A stretch of DNA of 42,472 nucleotides from Savagea serpentis (GCF_015351395.1 NZ_JADKPV010000011.1:1-42472); one strand, 5' to 3'; counted from the first letter of the stretch, positions 1 through 10,582 are shown. Notes: generated from the sequence alone by a model not told the origin. Made by a program: numbers and translations.

Positions 1-229
1 CTTTAAAAATTTTAACTTAAATTTCCCTTCATTATATAGCTTTTTTATATTTCGATTTTCTTCACTATTTTCAAAACATGCAAATCGATTTAAACCCGTA
101 TCGCTATTACTTGCACTCCTTTCTCTCTCCTTAAATTTTTGTTATTTTTTATAATCTTACATACTTCCTCTATATTTTCATTGAACTATGAGTTCTATTT
201 CAACATATCAATATAAAATCAAATAAAAA
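1..229. other. AT-rich intergenic DNA beyond the lysS terminator
   Basis: This stretch lies downstream of the lysS terminator. It is very AT-rich with runs of A and T. I see no open reading frame with a ribosome-binding site, no tRNA-like fold and no convincing promoter. The gene that follows lies outside the window. Confidence 0.6.
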
Positions 230-260
230 AATCAGAAAGCGAGTAACTCACTTTCTGATT
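230..260 (-). terminator. Rho-independent terminator of lysS
   Basis: On the minus strand the arms AATCAGAAAG and CTTTCTGATT form a 10-bp perfect stem at 230-239 and 251-260. A shorter inner GAG/CTC pairing is possible. The stem is followed by a T-rich run (complement of 221-230). It lies 17 bases past the lysS stop codon and closes the folate-dusB-lysS unit. Confidence 0.9.
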
Positions 261-276
261 TAGAAAACTTATTCTA

Positions 277-1794
<1,518 letters not shown>

Positions 1795-1847
1795 TTAATT
1801 GGATTTACTATCTTGTATTGTACACGATTTAATCAATCGTTTCATTG

Positions 1848-2852
1848 TTAAATTGTAGTTTGTTGTCGTTCAGCAAGTTCTTGTTGAAATCCTTGTAAAA
1901 GATTTGTCAATTGTTCCTTCGTTTCCGTTTCATTCACAGCGCTTCTAATCGGACCGCTTCCTTTGATTCCTTTCAAATACCACGCTGTATGTTTGCGCAT
2001 TTCACGCACCGCTACCCGCTCACCTTTTAAAGCCATTAAACGATTAAAGTGGAGTAAGCATACGTCGATTTTTTCAATCGGACTTGGTTCCTCCACAAAC
2101 TCTCCCGTTTCTAAATAGCGTACCGTTTGGTAAATCATCCATGGATTCCCTAATGCAGCACGACCAATCATAACCGCATCTACCCCTGTTTCCTCCAACA
2201 TGCGCTTAGCATCCATCGGTGTTGCGACGTCTCCGTTTCCGATAAAGGGAATCGTAATTTTTTCACTCACTTGTCGCAGCACATCCCAATTCGCTTTACC
2301 TTCATACATTTGGACACGCGTACGACCGTGCATCGCAATAGCACTCGCTCCTGCTTTTTCAGCCGCTAATGCATTTTCCACCGCGAAAATATGCTCTTCA
2401 TCCCAGCCGATTCGCATTTTTACACTGACCGGTTTTTCAACTGCTTCAGTTACTGCCGATACCATTTCATAAATTTTGTCAGGATTTAACAGCCATTTTG
2501 CTCCCGCTTCACATTTAATAATTTTATTGACAGGACATCCCATATTAATATCGATCATATCCGCGTTCGTCTGTTGGTCGACGTATTGCGCCGCTTCTAC
2601 TAACGTTTCTTTTTCTCCTCCGAAAATCTGCAAAGCTAGAGGGTATTCTCGCTCATCAATATGAAGTAAGTTCATCGTGTTGCGATTGCGTTGAATAATT
2701 CCTTTATCGCTAATCATTTCCGCATACACAAGACCTGCCCCAAATTCTTTCACTGTAAGGCGGAACGCAGAATTACTAATGCCCGCCATAGGTGCTACGA
2801 CGACGCGATTGTCCAGTTCGATATTTCCAATTTTAAAAGGTTTCGTTGTCAT
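1848..2852 (-). CDS. dusB: tRNA-dihydrouridine synthase (DusB/YacF type)
   Basis: Flavin (FMN) enzyme that reduces uridines in the tRNA D-loop to dihydrouridine with NADPH. The 334-residue protein has the TIM-barrel start VAPMAGISNSAFR (about 19-31), which binds FMN. It has the family signature DINMGCPVNK with Cys106, the conserved catalytic-type cysteine, and an MHGRTR segment for phosphate binding. The start ATG overlaps the folK stop (ATGA), so translation is probably coupled. In Bacillus subtilis a small HTH gene, yazB, lies between folK and dusB. Here the two overlap, so yazB is missing. The gene is the last of the overlapping folate cluster. Confidence 0.95.
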   Translation of the reverse strand: MTTKPFKIGNIELDNRVVVAPMAGISNSAFRLTVKEFGAGLVYAEMISDKGIIQRNRNTMNLLHIDEREYPLALQIFGGEKETLVEAAQYVDQQTNADMIDINMGCPVNKIIKCEAGAKWLLNPDKIYEMVSAVTEAVEKPVSVKMRIGWDEEHIFAVENALAAEKAGASAIAMHGRTRVQMYEGKANWDVLRQVSEKITIPFIGNGDVATPMDAKRMLEETGVDAVMIGRAALGNPWMIYQTVRYLETGEFVEEPSPIEKIDVCLLHFNRLMALKGERVAVREMRKHTAWYLKGIKGSGPIRSAVNETETKEQLTNLLQGFQQELAERQQTTI

Positions 2853-3343
2853 GATGACTCCTCTCCTTCATAAATCCAAACTTCTCCTGTCGCTTCTTCT
2901 GCATATTGTTTCAAAGGACGTTGAGTTGCAGAATGTACGAGCCCAGGCGATAATTCCAATAAAGGGACGAGAACGAATAGTCGCTCATGCATGCGTTCAT
3001 GAGGAATGATTAACGACTCTGTCCGAATAACTTCTTCATTGAACAATAAAATATCGACATCGACTGTACGCGGTCCCCAACGGATGACACGTTCTCTCCC
3101 TAATAACTCTTCAACGAGTTGACATACTTGTAGTAAAGCGTCTGCCTCTAAATTCGTTTCAATTTCTACGACAATGTTGAGGAAGTTCGCTTGATCGACG
3201 AGCCCAACTGGTTCCGTTTCATACACAGAAGATTGACGTTTCACTTGAATCGCTGGATGATGTTGGAGTTGTTCAATCGCTCGCGTTAAGTAGTCCATGC
3301 GATTTCCGATATTTGAGCCAATCGATAAATACACTCGATTCAT
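2849..3343 (-). CDS. folK: 6-hydroxymethyl-7,8-dihydropterin pyrophosphokinase
   Basis: FolK transfers pyrophosphate from ATP to 6-hydroxymethyl-dihydropterin, giving the pterin substrate of FolP. The 164-residue product starts YLSIGSNIGNR and carries the HPPK signature RWGPRTVDVDILLFN near residues 88-102, with the Mg-binding Asp pair DVD. Length matches the family (about 160). It overlaps both folB (its start ATG shares bases with the folB stop) and dusB. FolB and FolK catalyse consecutive steps of dihydrofolate synthesis, so the order follows the pathway. Confidence 0.97.
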   Translation of the reverse strand: MNRVYLSIGSNIGNRMDYLTRAIEQLQHHPAIQVKRQSSVYETEPVGLVDQANFLNIVVEIETNLEADALLQVCQLVEELLGRERVIRWGPRTVDVDILLFNEEVIRTESLIIPHERMHERLFVLVPLLELSPGLVHSATQRPLKQYAEEATGEVWIYEGEESS

Positions 3344-3708
3344 CGATAATCGCCCCGTACAATTTCAACCGCTACATGATTGTAATGTCCGGGAATGGGT
3401 GGATCCGGCTTGATAACTTTCACTCGAACACCCTCTGTCAATGGTGAAAACTTTGTCAAAATACTCGTTGCGATACGTTCTGCTACCGCTTCAATCAACT
3501 TAACAGGCTCTCCTTCTACAACTTCCTTCGTCGCTTCATACACTTCTGCATAATTGATTGTCTTTGCTAAGTCATCCGTTTCTCCCGCTTCCTGTAAAGA
3601 AACCGCTAATGAAACATCGACATTAAAACGTTGACCGAGACGATTTTCTTCCTCTAACGCACCGTGATAACTATAAAACTGCATGTTTTCAATATGAATA
3701 TAATCCAT
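3340..3708 (-). CDS. folB: Dihydroneopterin aldolase
   Basis: FolB cleaves 7,8-dihydroneopterin to 6-hydroxymethyl-dihydropterin and glycolaldehyde. The product is 122 residues, starting MDYIHIENMQFYSYHG, which lines up with Bacillus FolB starts. The YHG segment, the GQRF segment with following beta strand, the NYAEVYE segment and a late ...IKPDPPIPGHYNHVAVEI region are typical of this tunnelling-fold family. An ATG 4 codons upstream overlaps the folP stop, but the ATG at 3708 has GAGG 6 bases before it and fits the family start, so it is preferred. The stop overlaps the folK start. Confidence 0.95.
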   Translation of the reverse strand: MDYIHIENMQFYSYHGALEEENRLGQRFNVDVSLAVSLQEAGETDDLAKTINYAEVYEATKEVVEGEPVKLIEAVAERIATSILTKFSPLTEGVRVKVIKPDPPIPGHYNHVAVEIVRGDYR

Positions 3709-3716
3709 GTTCATCC

Positions 3717-4535
3717 TCATTTCATTAATGCATTTAACATTTTAACCGTTCGCACCGTTTCTTTCACATCATGTACGCGCACGATATGAGCTCCGTTTAA
3801 TATGCCGTAACTGACCGTCGCAAGCGACCCTTCTAACCGTTCTTCTACCGGTAAATCGAGTACATATCCAATCAAGGATTTACGGCTCGTGCCGAGTAAA
3901 ATGGGATACCCCCACTCATTTAACTGTTTTAAGTGTTGCATCGCAATTATATTTTCCGGTTGTGACTTCGAAAAGACGCCGATACCTGGATCTAACCAAA
4001 TGTTTTCTTCGCGTACGCCAGCTTCTTTTGCGATTTTAATGCTACGCTTTAAGTCCGCTTCATACCCCGCAATAAATCCTTCTGGGTAATCCGCTTCCTT
4101 TCGATTATGCATTAAAATAATCGGAACATCGAAACGTGCCGCAACTTTTGCAATTGCTGGTTCTTTCTGTGCTCCCCATACATCATTAATAATTGAAGCC
4201 CCCGCGCGCACCGCTTCTTCCGCTACTTTTGCTTTATACGTATCGATGGAAATGACGCAATCCAATTCTTTCGTCAATGCTTCGATAATCGGCACGACTC
4301 GACGGATTTCCTCTTCTTCTGACACAGGCGCATGCCCTGGGCGTGTCGACTCTCCACCGACGTCAATAATTCGAGCCCCGAATGCTAACATTTCTCGTGC
4401 GTGTTCGACAGCTTTTGTTACTTCGTTATATTTTCCACCATCCGAAAACGAGTCTGGCGTCACATTTAAAATTCCCATGACGACAGGTTCTTTTTGAAAA
4501 TCAAATGTTTCTCCTTTAATGACGTACGGTTTCAC
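3717..4535 (-). CDS. folP: Dihydropteroate synthase
   Basis: FolP condenses p-aminobenzoate with the pterin pyrophosphate to dihydropteroate; it is the sulfonamide target. The 272-residue TIM-barrel protein shows MGILNVTPDSFSDGG (about 20-34) and DVGGESTRPG, the two family signatures. It also has SIDTYKAKVA, NDVWG and LGTSRKSLIG. The start is a GTG at 4535 that overlaps the pabC stop. GGAGAG lies 8 bases upstream. The chain of overlapping starts and stops (pabB-pabC-folP, then folK-dusB) implies one polycistronic mRNA with coupled translation. Confidence 0.96.
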   Translation of the reverse strand: MKPYVIKGETFDFQKEPVVMGILNVTPDSFSDGGKYNEVTKAVEHAREMLAFGARIIDVGGESTRPGHAPVSEEEEIRRVVPIIEALTKELDCVISIDTYKAKVAEEAVRAGASIINDVWGAQKEPAIAKVAARFDVPIILMHNRKEADYPEGFIAGYEADLKRSIKIAKEAGVREENIWLDPGIGVFSKSQPENIIAMQHLKQLNEWGYPILLGTSRKSLIGYVLDLPVEERLEGSLATVSYGILNGAHIVRVHDVKETVRTVKMLNALMK

Positions 4536-5377
4536 TTTTCATTCTCTCCTTTATACACAACTTGTTGATAAAGCGCATGCAGATGTTGATAAATCGGCCC
4601 TTTATTTCCTAGCAATCGTTTATTTTCATAACTTTTAATCGGAACGAGCTCTTGTACTGCGTTCGTTATCCACATTTCTTCTATACTATGCAAGTCTTCT
4701 TCTTTAAACTCACCGATACACACTTCATAATGAGGTGATGCGATTTTTAAAACGGTTGAACGTGCCGTACCTTCTAATAATCCAGTTGCGACAGATGGGG
4801 TATAAATGACATGATCCTTCGACCAAAATACGTTCGATGTCACCCCTTCTACGACATATCCTTCTCGGTTAATCAAAATCCCTTCTTCTGTCGCCAAACT
4901 ATTTAATTGTTGACGTGCTTTAACATTGTTTAAAAAATTAAATGATTTATGGCGATATGTCGTTTCTTCACTATTGCGTGGCACTTCAATGCGATAGGCT
5001 AGTTTTTCTGTTCCACGTGAAACATGTAGCTCTTTTCTTAGCAATAATACATGCACGTGATCATATTGAGGAACCGCCAGTCCTAAACCTTCTTCCCCTG
5101 CGTATACGTTTAATCGAAAATAACCATCTTTATTTTCGTCAAGTTCATTTAATTGTCGGCATGCAATACGCAATTGTTCAGGCGTTAAAGAACATGCCAT
5201 ATTTAAATCGGTTAACGCTCGAGTTAAACGCTCAAAATGAGCATCGAGTTGAAAAACCTCTCCATTATACGTGCGAAACGTTTCAAAAAAGCCGACACCA
5301 TACAAAAAACCGTGACTCATCGGCGAAATCGACACATCGCTCTCTTTCATAATCATTCCGTCATAATAACAATACAA
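4532..5377 (-). CDS. pabC: Aminodeoxychorismate lyase (PLP fold type IV)
   Basis: PabC converts 4-amino-4-deoxychorismate to p-aminobenzoate and pyruvate using PLP. The protein shows the fold-type IV features SHGFLYGVGFFETFR, the probable Schiff-base lysine in HKSFNFLNNVKAR, and EGVTSNVFW near the cofactor phosphate. A GTG at 5386 overlaps the pabB stop, but GGAG directly abuts it. The TTG at 5377 has GGAG 8 bases upstream and gives MYCYYDG, matching the usual start of Bacillus PabC. I therefore choose TTG (281 residues); the GTG start would add 3 residues. The glutaminase gene pabA, found between pabB and pabC in Bacillus, is absent. Confidence 0.92.
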   Translation of the reverse strand: MYCYYDGMIMKESDVSISPMSHGFLYGVGFFETFRTYNGEVFQLDAHFERLTRALTDLNMACSLTPEQLRIACRQLNELDENKDGYFRLNVYAGEEGLGLAVPQYDHVHVLLLRKELHVSRGTEKLAYRIEVPRNSEETTYRHKSFNFLNNVKARQQLNSLATEEGILINREGYVVEGVTSNVFWSKDHVIYTPSVATGLLEGTARSTVLKIASPHYEVCIGEFKEEDLHSIEEMWITNAVQELVPIKSYENKRLLGNKGPIYQHLHALYQQVVYKGENEK

Positions 5378-5382
5378 TTCTC

Positions 5383-6750
5383 TCACTCCGTTAATCGCAA
5401 TGCTTCAAATAGCGCTTCTGCTTTCATTAACGACTCTGCGTATTCTTCTTTCGCTACAGAGTCACTCGTAATCCCTGCACCCGCTTGTACATAATATGTC
5501 CCCGCTTCTACAAGCGCTGTACGAATGACGATATTCCATTCCAAATCACCATCAAAACCAATCCAACCGATTGACCCCGTATATAAATTTCGCTTCGTCG
5601 GTTCCAATCGTTCAATTGCTCGCATTGTCGGCAATTTTGGGTCACCCGTTATCGACCCTCCTGGAAACACCGCTTCTACAAGTTCTTGTAATGTAACATC
5701 ATCTTTCAATCGTCCGCGTACATTCGATACGAGATGCATGACGTGGGAATATTTTTCAATCTCTTCCGACTCATTCACTTCTACTGTATTCGGCACGCAT
5801 ACTTTTTTAAAATCTTTCACTTCTAATTGTACGAGCATATCATGTTCTTCTAAATCTTTACGTGCATTTTTTAAATCTTGAATATACGCGGCATCTTCTT
5901 CAGGTGTCATCCCACGAGGTCTCGTTCCTCCAATAGGGCGCGTTTCAATTTGAGTCCCTCTCTTTTTCAACAACAATTCAGGCGATCCACTCACCACTTG
6001 GAATTGTTCATGTTGAATAAACGCCATATAAGGAGAGGGATTAATTTGGCGTAACACTAAATACATATGTAATGCTGGAATGTCGCTTTTCGCCTTTTGA
6101 AGAACAGTTAAGTTCACTTGTTCCACACGATTGTTTTCAATTAACTGCTGAATATGTGCTACTCCTTCACAAAATATATCCTCTGACATCCCCGCTACAA
6201 TTTCAAGTGATTGCTTGTTACTGCGCATTTTTTGCTCATATTCACGAGCGTCTAACCAAAGCTCCTTCCATCGCTTTAAATGTTCATCATCTTTGAACGT
6301 CAACCACGTGACCTCATTCGTCGTATGATTGAATATCGCATAGTCTTCAAATAAGTAAAAAACGACATCTGGAATATGAACTTCTGTCGATGCTACTTCT
6401 CCGATATCCATATAACGTCGTGCATAATCGTAACCGACAAACCCTAAAAAACCACCTTTGAAAGGTAAATCGACATCGGCACTTTCGATGTGCATCGCTT
6501 GTCGTTCTTGCTCTATATATTGTAAAGGATCTAAATCGCTAAAAAATTCCCGTTCTCCTTCAATGATTCGAACACCTTTCCCTGTTGACTCATAGCGCTT
6601 AAGTGGATGCATCCCTACAATGGAATAGTTTCCACCCCTCCCGCTCTCTAGCAACATATGATGTTGTTTTTCTTTTCCTAATGAAGCATATTTTCCGATA
6701 AATTGTTCATGCGTCATATGCCCTCGCTCTTTATAAATCACTCGTTTCAT
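5383..6750 (-). CDS. pabB: Aminodeoxychorismate synthase component I (PabB; TrpE/PabB family)
   Basis: The product aminates chorismate in p-aminobenzoate synthesis. The 455-residue protein has an N-terminal TrpE/PabB domain and a C-terminal chorismate-binding domain with SGSPELLLKKRG, RPIGGTRPRG (about 271-280), GSITGDPK, TGSIGWIG and VQAGAGITSDS. GGAGG 9 bases before the ATG at 6750 decides the start. Longer in-frame alternatives lack such a site. The PIxGT motif reads PIGGT: E. coli PabB has Lys at that position and TrpE has Ala, so the motif alone does not settle the activity. The folate-operon context does. No pabA lies beside it, so ammonia must come from a distant TrpG/PabA or be used free. 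Confidence 0.9.
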   Translation of the reverse strand: MKRVIYKERGHMTHEQFIGKYASLGKEKQHHMLLESGRGGNYSIVGMHPLKRYESTGKGVRIIEGEREFFSDLDPLQYIEQERQAMHIESADVDLPFKGGFLGFVGYDYARRYMDIGEVASTEVHIPDVVFYLFEDYAIFNHTTNEVTWLTFKDDEHLKRWKELWLDAREYEQKMRSNKQSLEIVAGMSEDIFCEGVAHIQQLIENNRVEQVNLTVLQKAKSDIPALHMYLVLRQINPSPYMAFIQHEQFQVVSGSPELLLKKRGTQIETRPIGGTRPRGMTPEEDAAYIQDLKNARKDLEEHDMLVQLEVKDFKKVCVPNTVEVNESEEIEKYSHVMHLVSNVRGRLKDDVTLQELVEAVFPGGSITGDPKLPTMRAIERLEPTKRNLYTGSIGWIGFDGDLEWNIVIRTALVEAGTYYVQAGAGITSDSVAKEEYAESLMKAEALFEALRLTE

Positions 6751-6857
6751 CGATTTAATCCTCCAGCTTCTTTCAGTTTCAAATGGTTTCATTCGATTCT
6801 ATTTTACCTCTTATAGAAGGTATTCTGCTACACATTGCTCTTATGGCAAAACAAAAA

Positions 6858-6891
6858 GCGTAGCGAGCGGATCTCTCCTGCTTCACTACGC
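6858..6891 (-). terminator. Terminator between cysK and pabB
   Basis: On the minus strand GCGTAG (complement of 6886-6891) pairs with CTACGC, with a further inner GGA/TCC stem around GAGA and a TTTTT run after it (complement of 6853-6857). It lies 21 bases past the cysK stop and separates cysK from the folate operon. A promoter for pabB must then lie in 6751-6852; I found no strong match there. Confidence 0.85.
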
Positions 6892-6911
6892 CTCATTACA
6901 AACATTATGAA

Positions 6912-7835
6912 TCAATCATCAAAATGATACAATGGTGTGCTTAAGTAACGTTCTCCGTTAGATGGCAAGAGCGTTACGACTGTTTTTCCTTTTCCGAGTC
7001 GTTTCGCTAATTGTAATGCACCGTAAATCGCTGCCCCTGAAGAAACACCACCTAAAATTCCTTCTTCTTTTGCTGCGCGACGAGCGTATTCATATGCATC
7101 GTCACCTTTTACTCGCATAATTTCATCATACACTTCTTCATCTAACACTTTCGGAACAAATCCAGCGCCGATTCCTTGAATTTTATGTCCCCCTGGTGCA
7201 TCTCCTGACAATACAGCAGACTCATCAGGCTCGATCGCTACGATTTGAACATTTGGGAAGTGTTCTTTTAACACTTGTCCGACACCTGTAATTGTTCCAC
7301 CTGTCCCGATTCCTGCGATAAACGCATCGACTTGATCGAGCGCTTCAACGATTTCAGGTCCTGTCGTTAAACGGTGCACTTCTGGGTTCGCTTCGTTATT
7401 GAACTGCTGTGGCATGAACCAGCCATTTTCTTTCGACAATTGTTCTGCCTTCGCAATCGCACCTTTCATCCCTTCTGCTCCTGGTGTTAAAACAAGGTCA
7501 GCTCCGTAAGCGCGAAGTAAATTACGACGTTCTAAACTCATTGTATCCGGCATAACGAGAACTGCGCCATATCCTTTCGCTGCAGCAATCATTGCAAGTC
7601 CAATTCCTGTATTTCCACTCGTCGGCTCAATAATTGTGCTACCTTCTTTTAATTCCCCTGATTTTTCAGCCGCTTCAATCATCGCAAGTGCAATACGATC
7701 TTTCACACTTGATCCTGGATTGAAGTATTCTAATTTTACATAAACGTCCGCGTCATTTTCACCTGTTAAACGGTTTAATTTCACTAATGGTGTTTTTCCT
7801 ACTAAGTCTGCTACTGAATTCCCTACAATGGCCAT
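6912..7835 (-). CDS. cysK: Cysteine synthase (O-acetylserine sulfhydrylase)
   Basis: CysK makes L-cysteine from O-acetylserine and sulfide with PLP. The 307-residue protein carries the PLP lysine in [10 protein letters not shown], the substrate loop TSGNTGIG, the phosphate-binding GTGGTITG and a late SSGAA. Length fits the family. The ATG at 7835 ([13 protein letters not shown]) is chosen because AAAGGAG lies 7 bases upstream. The ATG two codons earlier is almost in contact with that site. It has its own promoter and inverted repeats upstream and its own terminator downstream, so it is probably monocistronic. In Bacillus and Staphylococcus cysK is controlled by CymR, whose activity depends on CysK itself. 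Confidence 0.96.
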   Translation of the reverse strand: MAIVGNSVADLVGKTPLVKLNRLTGENDADVYVKLEYFNPGSSVKDRIALAMIEAAEKSGELKEGSTIIEPTSGNTGIGLAMIAAAKGYGAVLVMPDTMSLERRNLLRAYGADLVLTPGAEGMKGAIAKAEQLSKENGWFMPQQFNNEANPEVHRLTTGPEIVEALDQVDAFIAGIGTGGTITGVGQVLKEHFPNVQIVAIEPDESAVLSGDAPGGHKIQGIGAGFVPKVLDEEVYDEIMRVKGDDAYEYARRAAKEEGILGGVSSGAAIYGALQLAKRLGKGKTVVTLLPSNGERYLSTPLYHFDD

Positions 7836-7865
7836 GGTCATTCTCCTTTTTAATCCCTACTGTTT

Positions 7866-7882
7866 TAATATGATTAATATTA
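7866..7882. repeat. Inverted repeat in the cysK leader, candidate operator
   Basis: TAATAT and ATATTA flank a 5-base centre (GATTA) immediately downstream of the cysK -10 element. A second inverted pair, TAGTATA at 7881-7887 and TATACTA at 7914-7920, brackets the promoter. The placement would suit a repressor such as CymR, but I cannot match a CymR consensus confidently. Confidence 0.4.
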
Positions 7883-7909
7883 GTATACAACTTCACCTTA
7901 TAAAGTCAA
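7882..7909 (-). promoter_or_regulatory. Predicted sigma-A promoter of cysK
   Basis: On the minus strand TTGACT (complement of 7904-7909) and TATACT (complement of 7882-7887) are separated by 16 bases. Transcription would start near 7875, giving a leader of about 40 bases to the ATG at 7835. Confidence 0.7.
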
Positions 7910-7933
7910 CCAATATACTAGGTTTTAAAATAA

Positions 7934-7965
7934 AAAATGAGAAGCACTTCCGTACTCCTCATTTT
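7934..7965 (-). terminator. Terminator of the coaX-hslO-foldase unit
   Basis: A long hairpin with outer arms AAAATGAG/CTCATTTT continues through a G-T wobble into AGTAC/GTGCT closed by a GGAA tetraloop. It is followed on the minus strand by TTATTTTAAAA. It starts a few bases past the foldase stop codon. Confidence 0.88.
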
Positions 7966-7970
7966 CGTTC

Positions 7971-8939
7971 TTATTTCTTTTCTTGATAAATCCAATCTAC
8001 TTTAAATTCTTTCCAAAATACTTCTGGACGAACCGTTAAAGGTAATTGCTCCATCGCTAATACTCGCTTAATTTGTTCTTTCACTGAATCAAAATCAAAA
8101 TTCTTTTCTTCAATAATATCACGAATACGAATCACTGCGTAAGTGCCGTCTTCCAAACGAACAGGGTTACTTAATTCATCTTTTTCTAAACTTTTTGCCG
8201 TTTTTAAAATTTGTTCATCTACCAGTTCAGTCGATGTATTAATGTATCCTAAATCACCGCCCAAATTAGAAGACTGAATATCTATGGATCGCTCTTTCGC
8301 TAGTAATTCAAAATTCGATCCTTCTTTCACTTCTTCAATCGTCTGTTTCGCTTCTTCCTCCGTTTCTGTCACAATGACATATGTACGGTAAGATGTCGGA
8401 ACGTTATAGAGAGATTGGTGTTCATCGTAATATTCTTGAATCTCTTTTTCTTCAATAACGATATCATGCGTTAATACTTTCTCCAAAATAAGATTTGCTC
8501 GAATTTGTTCACGTAAAGACTCTTCGTGATTACCAATCGTTAATTGACGATCCGAAGCAGTTAATAAAGCGAGTTCTAAGTCAACTTCTTCTTCCGTGAC
8601 ATTCAATTTATAAGACTTGGCTGCCGCTTCCATTACTTTTTCATTGATGAGGCGTTGCAATGTTTCGCGACCAATTTCACGTTCCATCGCATTCATCCAC
8701 GTATTACGATCTATTTTTTCAGAACCAACTGTTGCAACCGTTTCATTCATTGTCCCCTTTTCACTCGGAATGAGTAGAAGTATAAGAAAAATAAAGTTCA
8801 GCATAACCGAACCCGCTAATAAGACGAGTAACGGTTTACGTTTCAAAGTCCGTCTTTTTTTAGGTGGTTGTGGGCGTGTCTTTTCTGGTGGAGTTTGTCT
8901 TTGTTTCGGTGAAGCTTGGCGATTACGCACGCGCTTCAT
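7971..8939 (-). CDS. Membrane-anchored peptidyl-prolyl isomerase / foldase (YacD, PrsA-like)
   Basis: The position (between hslO and cysK) and content match B. subtilis yacD, a PrsA/SurA-type parvulin foldase acting outside the membrane. The 322-residue protein begins with about 34 residues rich in Arg, Lys and Pro, then one membrane segment (about 36-57, [20 protein letters not shown]). A SurA-like N-terminal region follows, and a parvulin domain from about residue 180 ([30 protein letters not shown]). There is no lipobox cysteine, so unlike PrsA it is a type II membrane protein with a basic cytoplasmic tail. The start overlaps the hslO stop by 17 bases. GGAG lies 10 bases upstream. Substrates cannot be inferred. 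Confidence 0.85.
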   Translation of the reverse strand: MKRVRNRQASPKQRQTPPEKTRPQPPKKRRTLKRKPLLVLLAGSVMLNFIFLILLLIPSEKGTMNETVATVGSEKIDRNTWMNAMEREIGRETLQRLINEKVMEAAAKSYKLNVTEEEVDLELALLTASDRQLTIGNHEESLREQIRANLILEKVLTHDIVIEEKEIQEYYDEHQSLYNVPTSYRTYVIVTETEEEAKQTIEEVKEGSNFELLAKERSIDIQSSNLGGDLGYINTSTELVDEQILKTAKSLEKDELSNPVRLEDGTYAVIRIRDIIEEKNFDFDSVKEQIKRVLAMEQLPLTVRPEVFWKEFKVDWIYQEKK

Positions 8940-9807
8940 TCAATAATTGCTCCAGCTCTTCTTTAGAATAATGATATTTTTCAAGACAGAAATGACATTC
9001 TGCTTCCGCTTCACCATTTTCATCAATCATCGATTGAATCTCCTCACGTCCTAAGCCGACAATTGCATTTGCAAATCGTTCACGTGAACAATTACATGCA
9101 AATTGAATTGGCATTTCATCCACAATGTCCACACGCTCTTCCCCTAAAATCGCATACAACATTTCTTCTGGTGTTAATCCATTATCAATCATCGTCGATA
9201 CTGGTGTCATTTTTTGTAATGCTTCTTCTAATGCATCGATCGTTTCATCAGTTGCTCCTGGCATCACTTGTAAAATAAAACCGCCTGACGCTTGCACCGT
9301 ATTATCAGGGTTCACGAGAACACCTAATCCTACAGCGGATGGTACTTGTTCCGACACAGCGAAATATTGCGTAAAGTCTTCTGCAATTTCGCCTGAAACG
9401 ATTGGAATTTGCCCTGTAAAGAAATCTCGAAGACCGATATCTTTAACAACAGATAACATTCCTTCTGTACCTACAACTCCTCTCACGTCCAGCTTTCCTT
9501 GCTCATTTAATTCGACATGAGTTTGTGGATATAGTGCATATCCTCGAATATCGCCTTTTGCATTCGCATCTGCAATAATAGCACCAAGTGGACCATTTCC
9601 TTCGATTTTAATCGTTAATTTCTCTTCGCCTTTTAACATTGCGCCCATCATCACTGTCGCTGTCATCGTACGACCAATTGCAGCAGTGGCTGTTGGCCAA
9701 CTGTTGTGACGTCTTTGCATTTCCCCTACTACCTCTGTTGAGCGCACTGCGTAAGCGCGAATTGTTCCTTCAAATGCTAATGCTTTTACTAAATAATCGT
9801 TTCCCAC
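8923..9807 (-). CDS. hslO: Redox-regulated holdase chaperone Hsp33
   Basis: Hsp33 is activated by oxidation and heat when its C-terminal zinc centre loses zinc and forms disulfides; it then binds unfolding proteins. The zinc ligands are present as CNC ([10 protein letters not shown]) and CHFC ([10 protein letters not shown]). The N-terminal domain shows [15 protein letters not shown] and GNGPLGAII. The usual family start (x)DYLVKA is reached from a GTG at 9807. GAGGTGA lies about 5 bases before it, so GTG is preferred over ATG codons 6 and 9 codons upstream. The product is 294 residues, as in Bacillus. It follows coaX by 10 bases and overlaps the foldase gene. Confidence 0.93.
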   Translation of the reverse strand: MGNDYLVKALAFEGTIRAYAVRSTEVVGEMQRRHNSWPTATAAIGRTMTATVMMGAMLKGEEKLTIKIEGNGPLGAIIADANAKGDIRGYALYPQTHVELNEQGKLDVRGVVGTEGMLSVVKDIGLRDFFTGQIPIVSGEIAEDFTQYFAVSEQVPSAVGLGVLVNPDNTVQASGGFILQVMPGATDETIDALEEALQKMTPVSTMIDNGLTPEEMLYAILGEERVDIVDEMPIQFACNCSRERFANAIVGLGREEIQSMIDENGEAEAECHFCLEKYHYSKEELEQLLNEARA

Positions 9808-9817
9808 GATTGTCACC

Positions 9818-10582
9818 TCATTCATTTCGTTCATATATTAAATGTAAACCTTTTAATGTTAAAAAATTATCGACCACATCAATCGCATCCGTTTCTTTTG
9901 CAATTAATTGTGCCATGCCCCCTGTCGCGATAACAGTCGGCATCTCCTTACTTTGCTCTTTCATTCGTTGCACAATACCCTCAACTTGTCCGACATAACC
10001 ATAAATAATTCCAGACTGCATCGCTTCGACTGTGTTACGCCCAACGACTTGTTCAGGTTGAATAAGTTCGACGCGTGGTAATTTAGAAGCGCGGTCAAAA
10101 AGTGCCTCCATCGAAATGCCAACTCCTGGTGCGATGGCTCCGCCCATATATTCACCTTTCTCATTCACATAGCAATACGTCGTCGCTGTTCCAAAATCTA
10201 CGATGACGAGCGGACTCCCGTATTCATGAATCGCTGCAACGGCATTCACGATACGGTCTGCTCCGACTTCTTTTGGATTGTCGTACTTAATGTTTAAACC
10301 TGTTTTAATGCCTGGCCCTACAACAAGTGGTCGCTGGTTAAAATATTTACGACACATTTGTTCTAGCGGAAACATCACTGGCGGTACCACCGATGAAATA
10401 ATGATGCCATGAATTTGATTAAACTTTAATCCAACATGATTAAACAATGCTTTCACTGACATGGCATATTCATCTTCTGTACGATGACGATACGTCTCCA
10501 TACGCCAATGATATTTCAACTCGCCTTGGTCATAAACCCCTAATACGATATTCGTATTCCCCGTATCTAATACTAAGATCAT
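9818..10582 (-). CDS. coaX: Type III pantothenate kinase
   Basis: CoaX phosphorylates pantothenate in the first step of coenzyme A synthesis. It belongs to the ASKHA fold and needs a monovalent cation. The 254-residue protein shows the phosphate-binding DTGNTN (6-11), [20 protein letters not shown] and a late ATGGMA. The ATG at 10582 matches family starts ([11 protein letters not shown]). A GTG 11 codons upstream falls at the predicted transcription start and is unlikely. The ribosome-binding site before 10582 is weak. It heads the coaX-hslO-foldase unit, the same order as in Bacillus. Confidence 0.94.
   Translation of the reverse strand: MILVLDTGNTNIVLGVYDQGELKYHWRMETYRHRTEDEYAMSVKALFNHVGLKFNQIHGIIISSVVPPVMFPLEQMCRKYFNQRPLVVGPGIKTGLNIKYDNPKEVGADRIVNAVAAIHEYGSPLVIVDFGTATTYCYVNEKGEYMGGAIAPGVGISMEALFDRASKLPRVELIQPEQVVGRNTVEAMQSGIIYGYVGQVEGIVQRMKEQSKEMPTVIATGGMAQLIAKETDAIDVVDNFLTLKGLHLIYERNE

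Noticed and set aside
1824-1840. ACGATT/AATCGT inverted repeat between dusB and lysS
   Set aside because: Only 6 bp with a 5-base centre, no T-run and no adjacent promoter match. It could be chance in AT-rich DNA.
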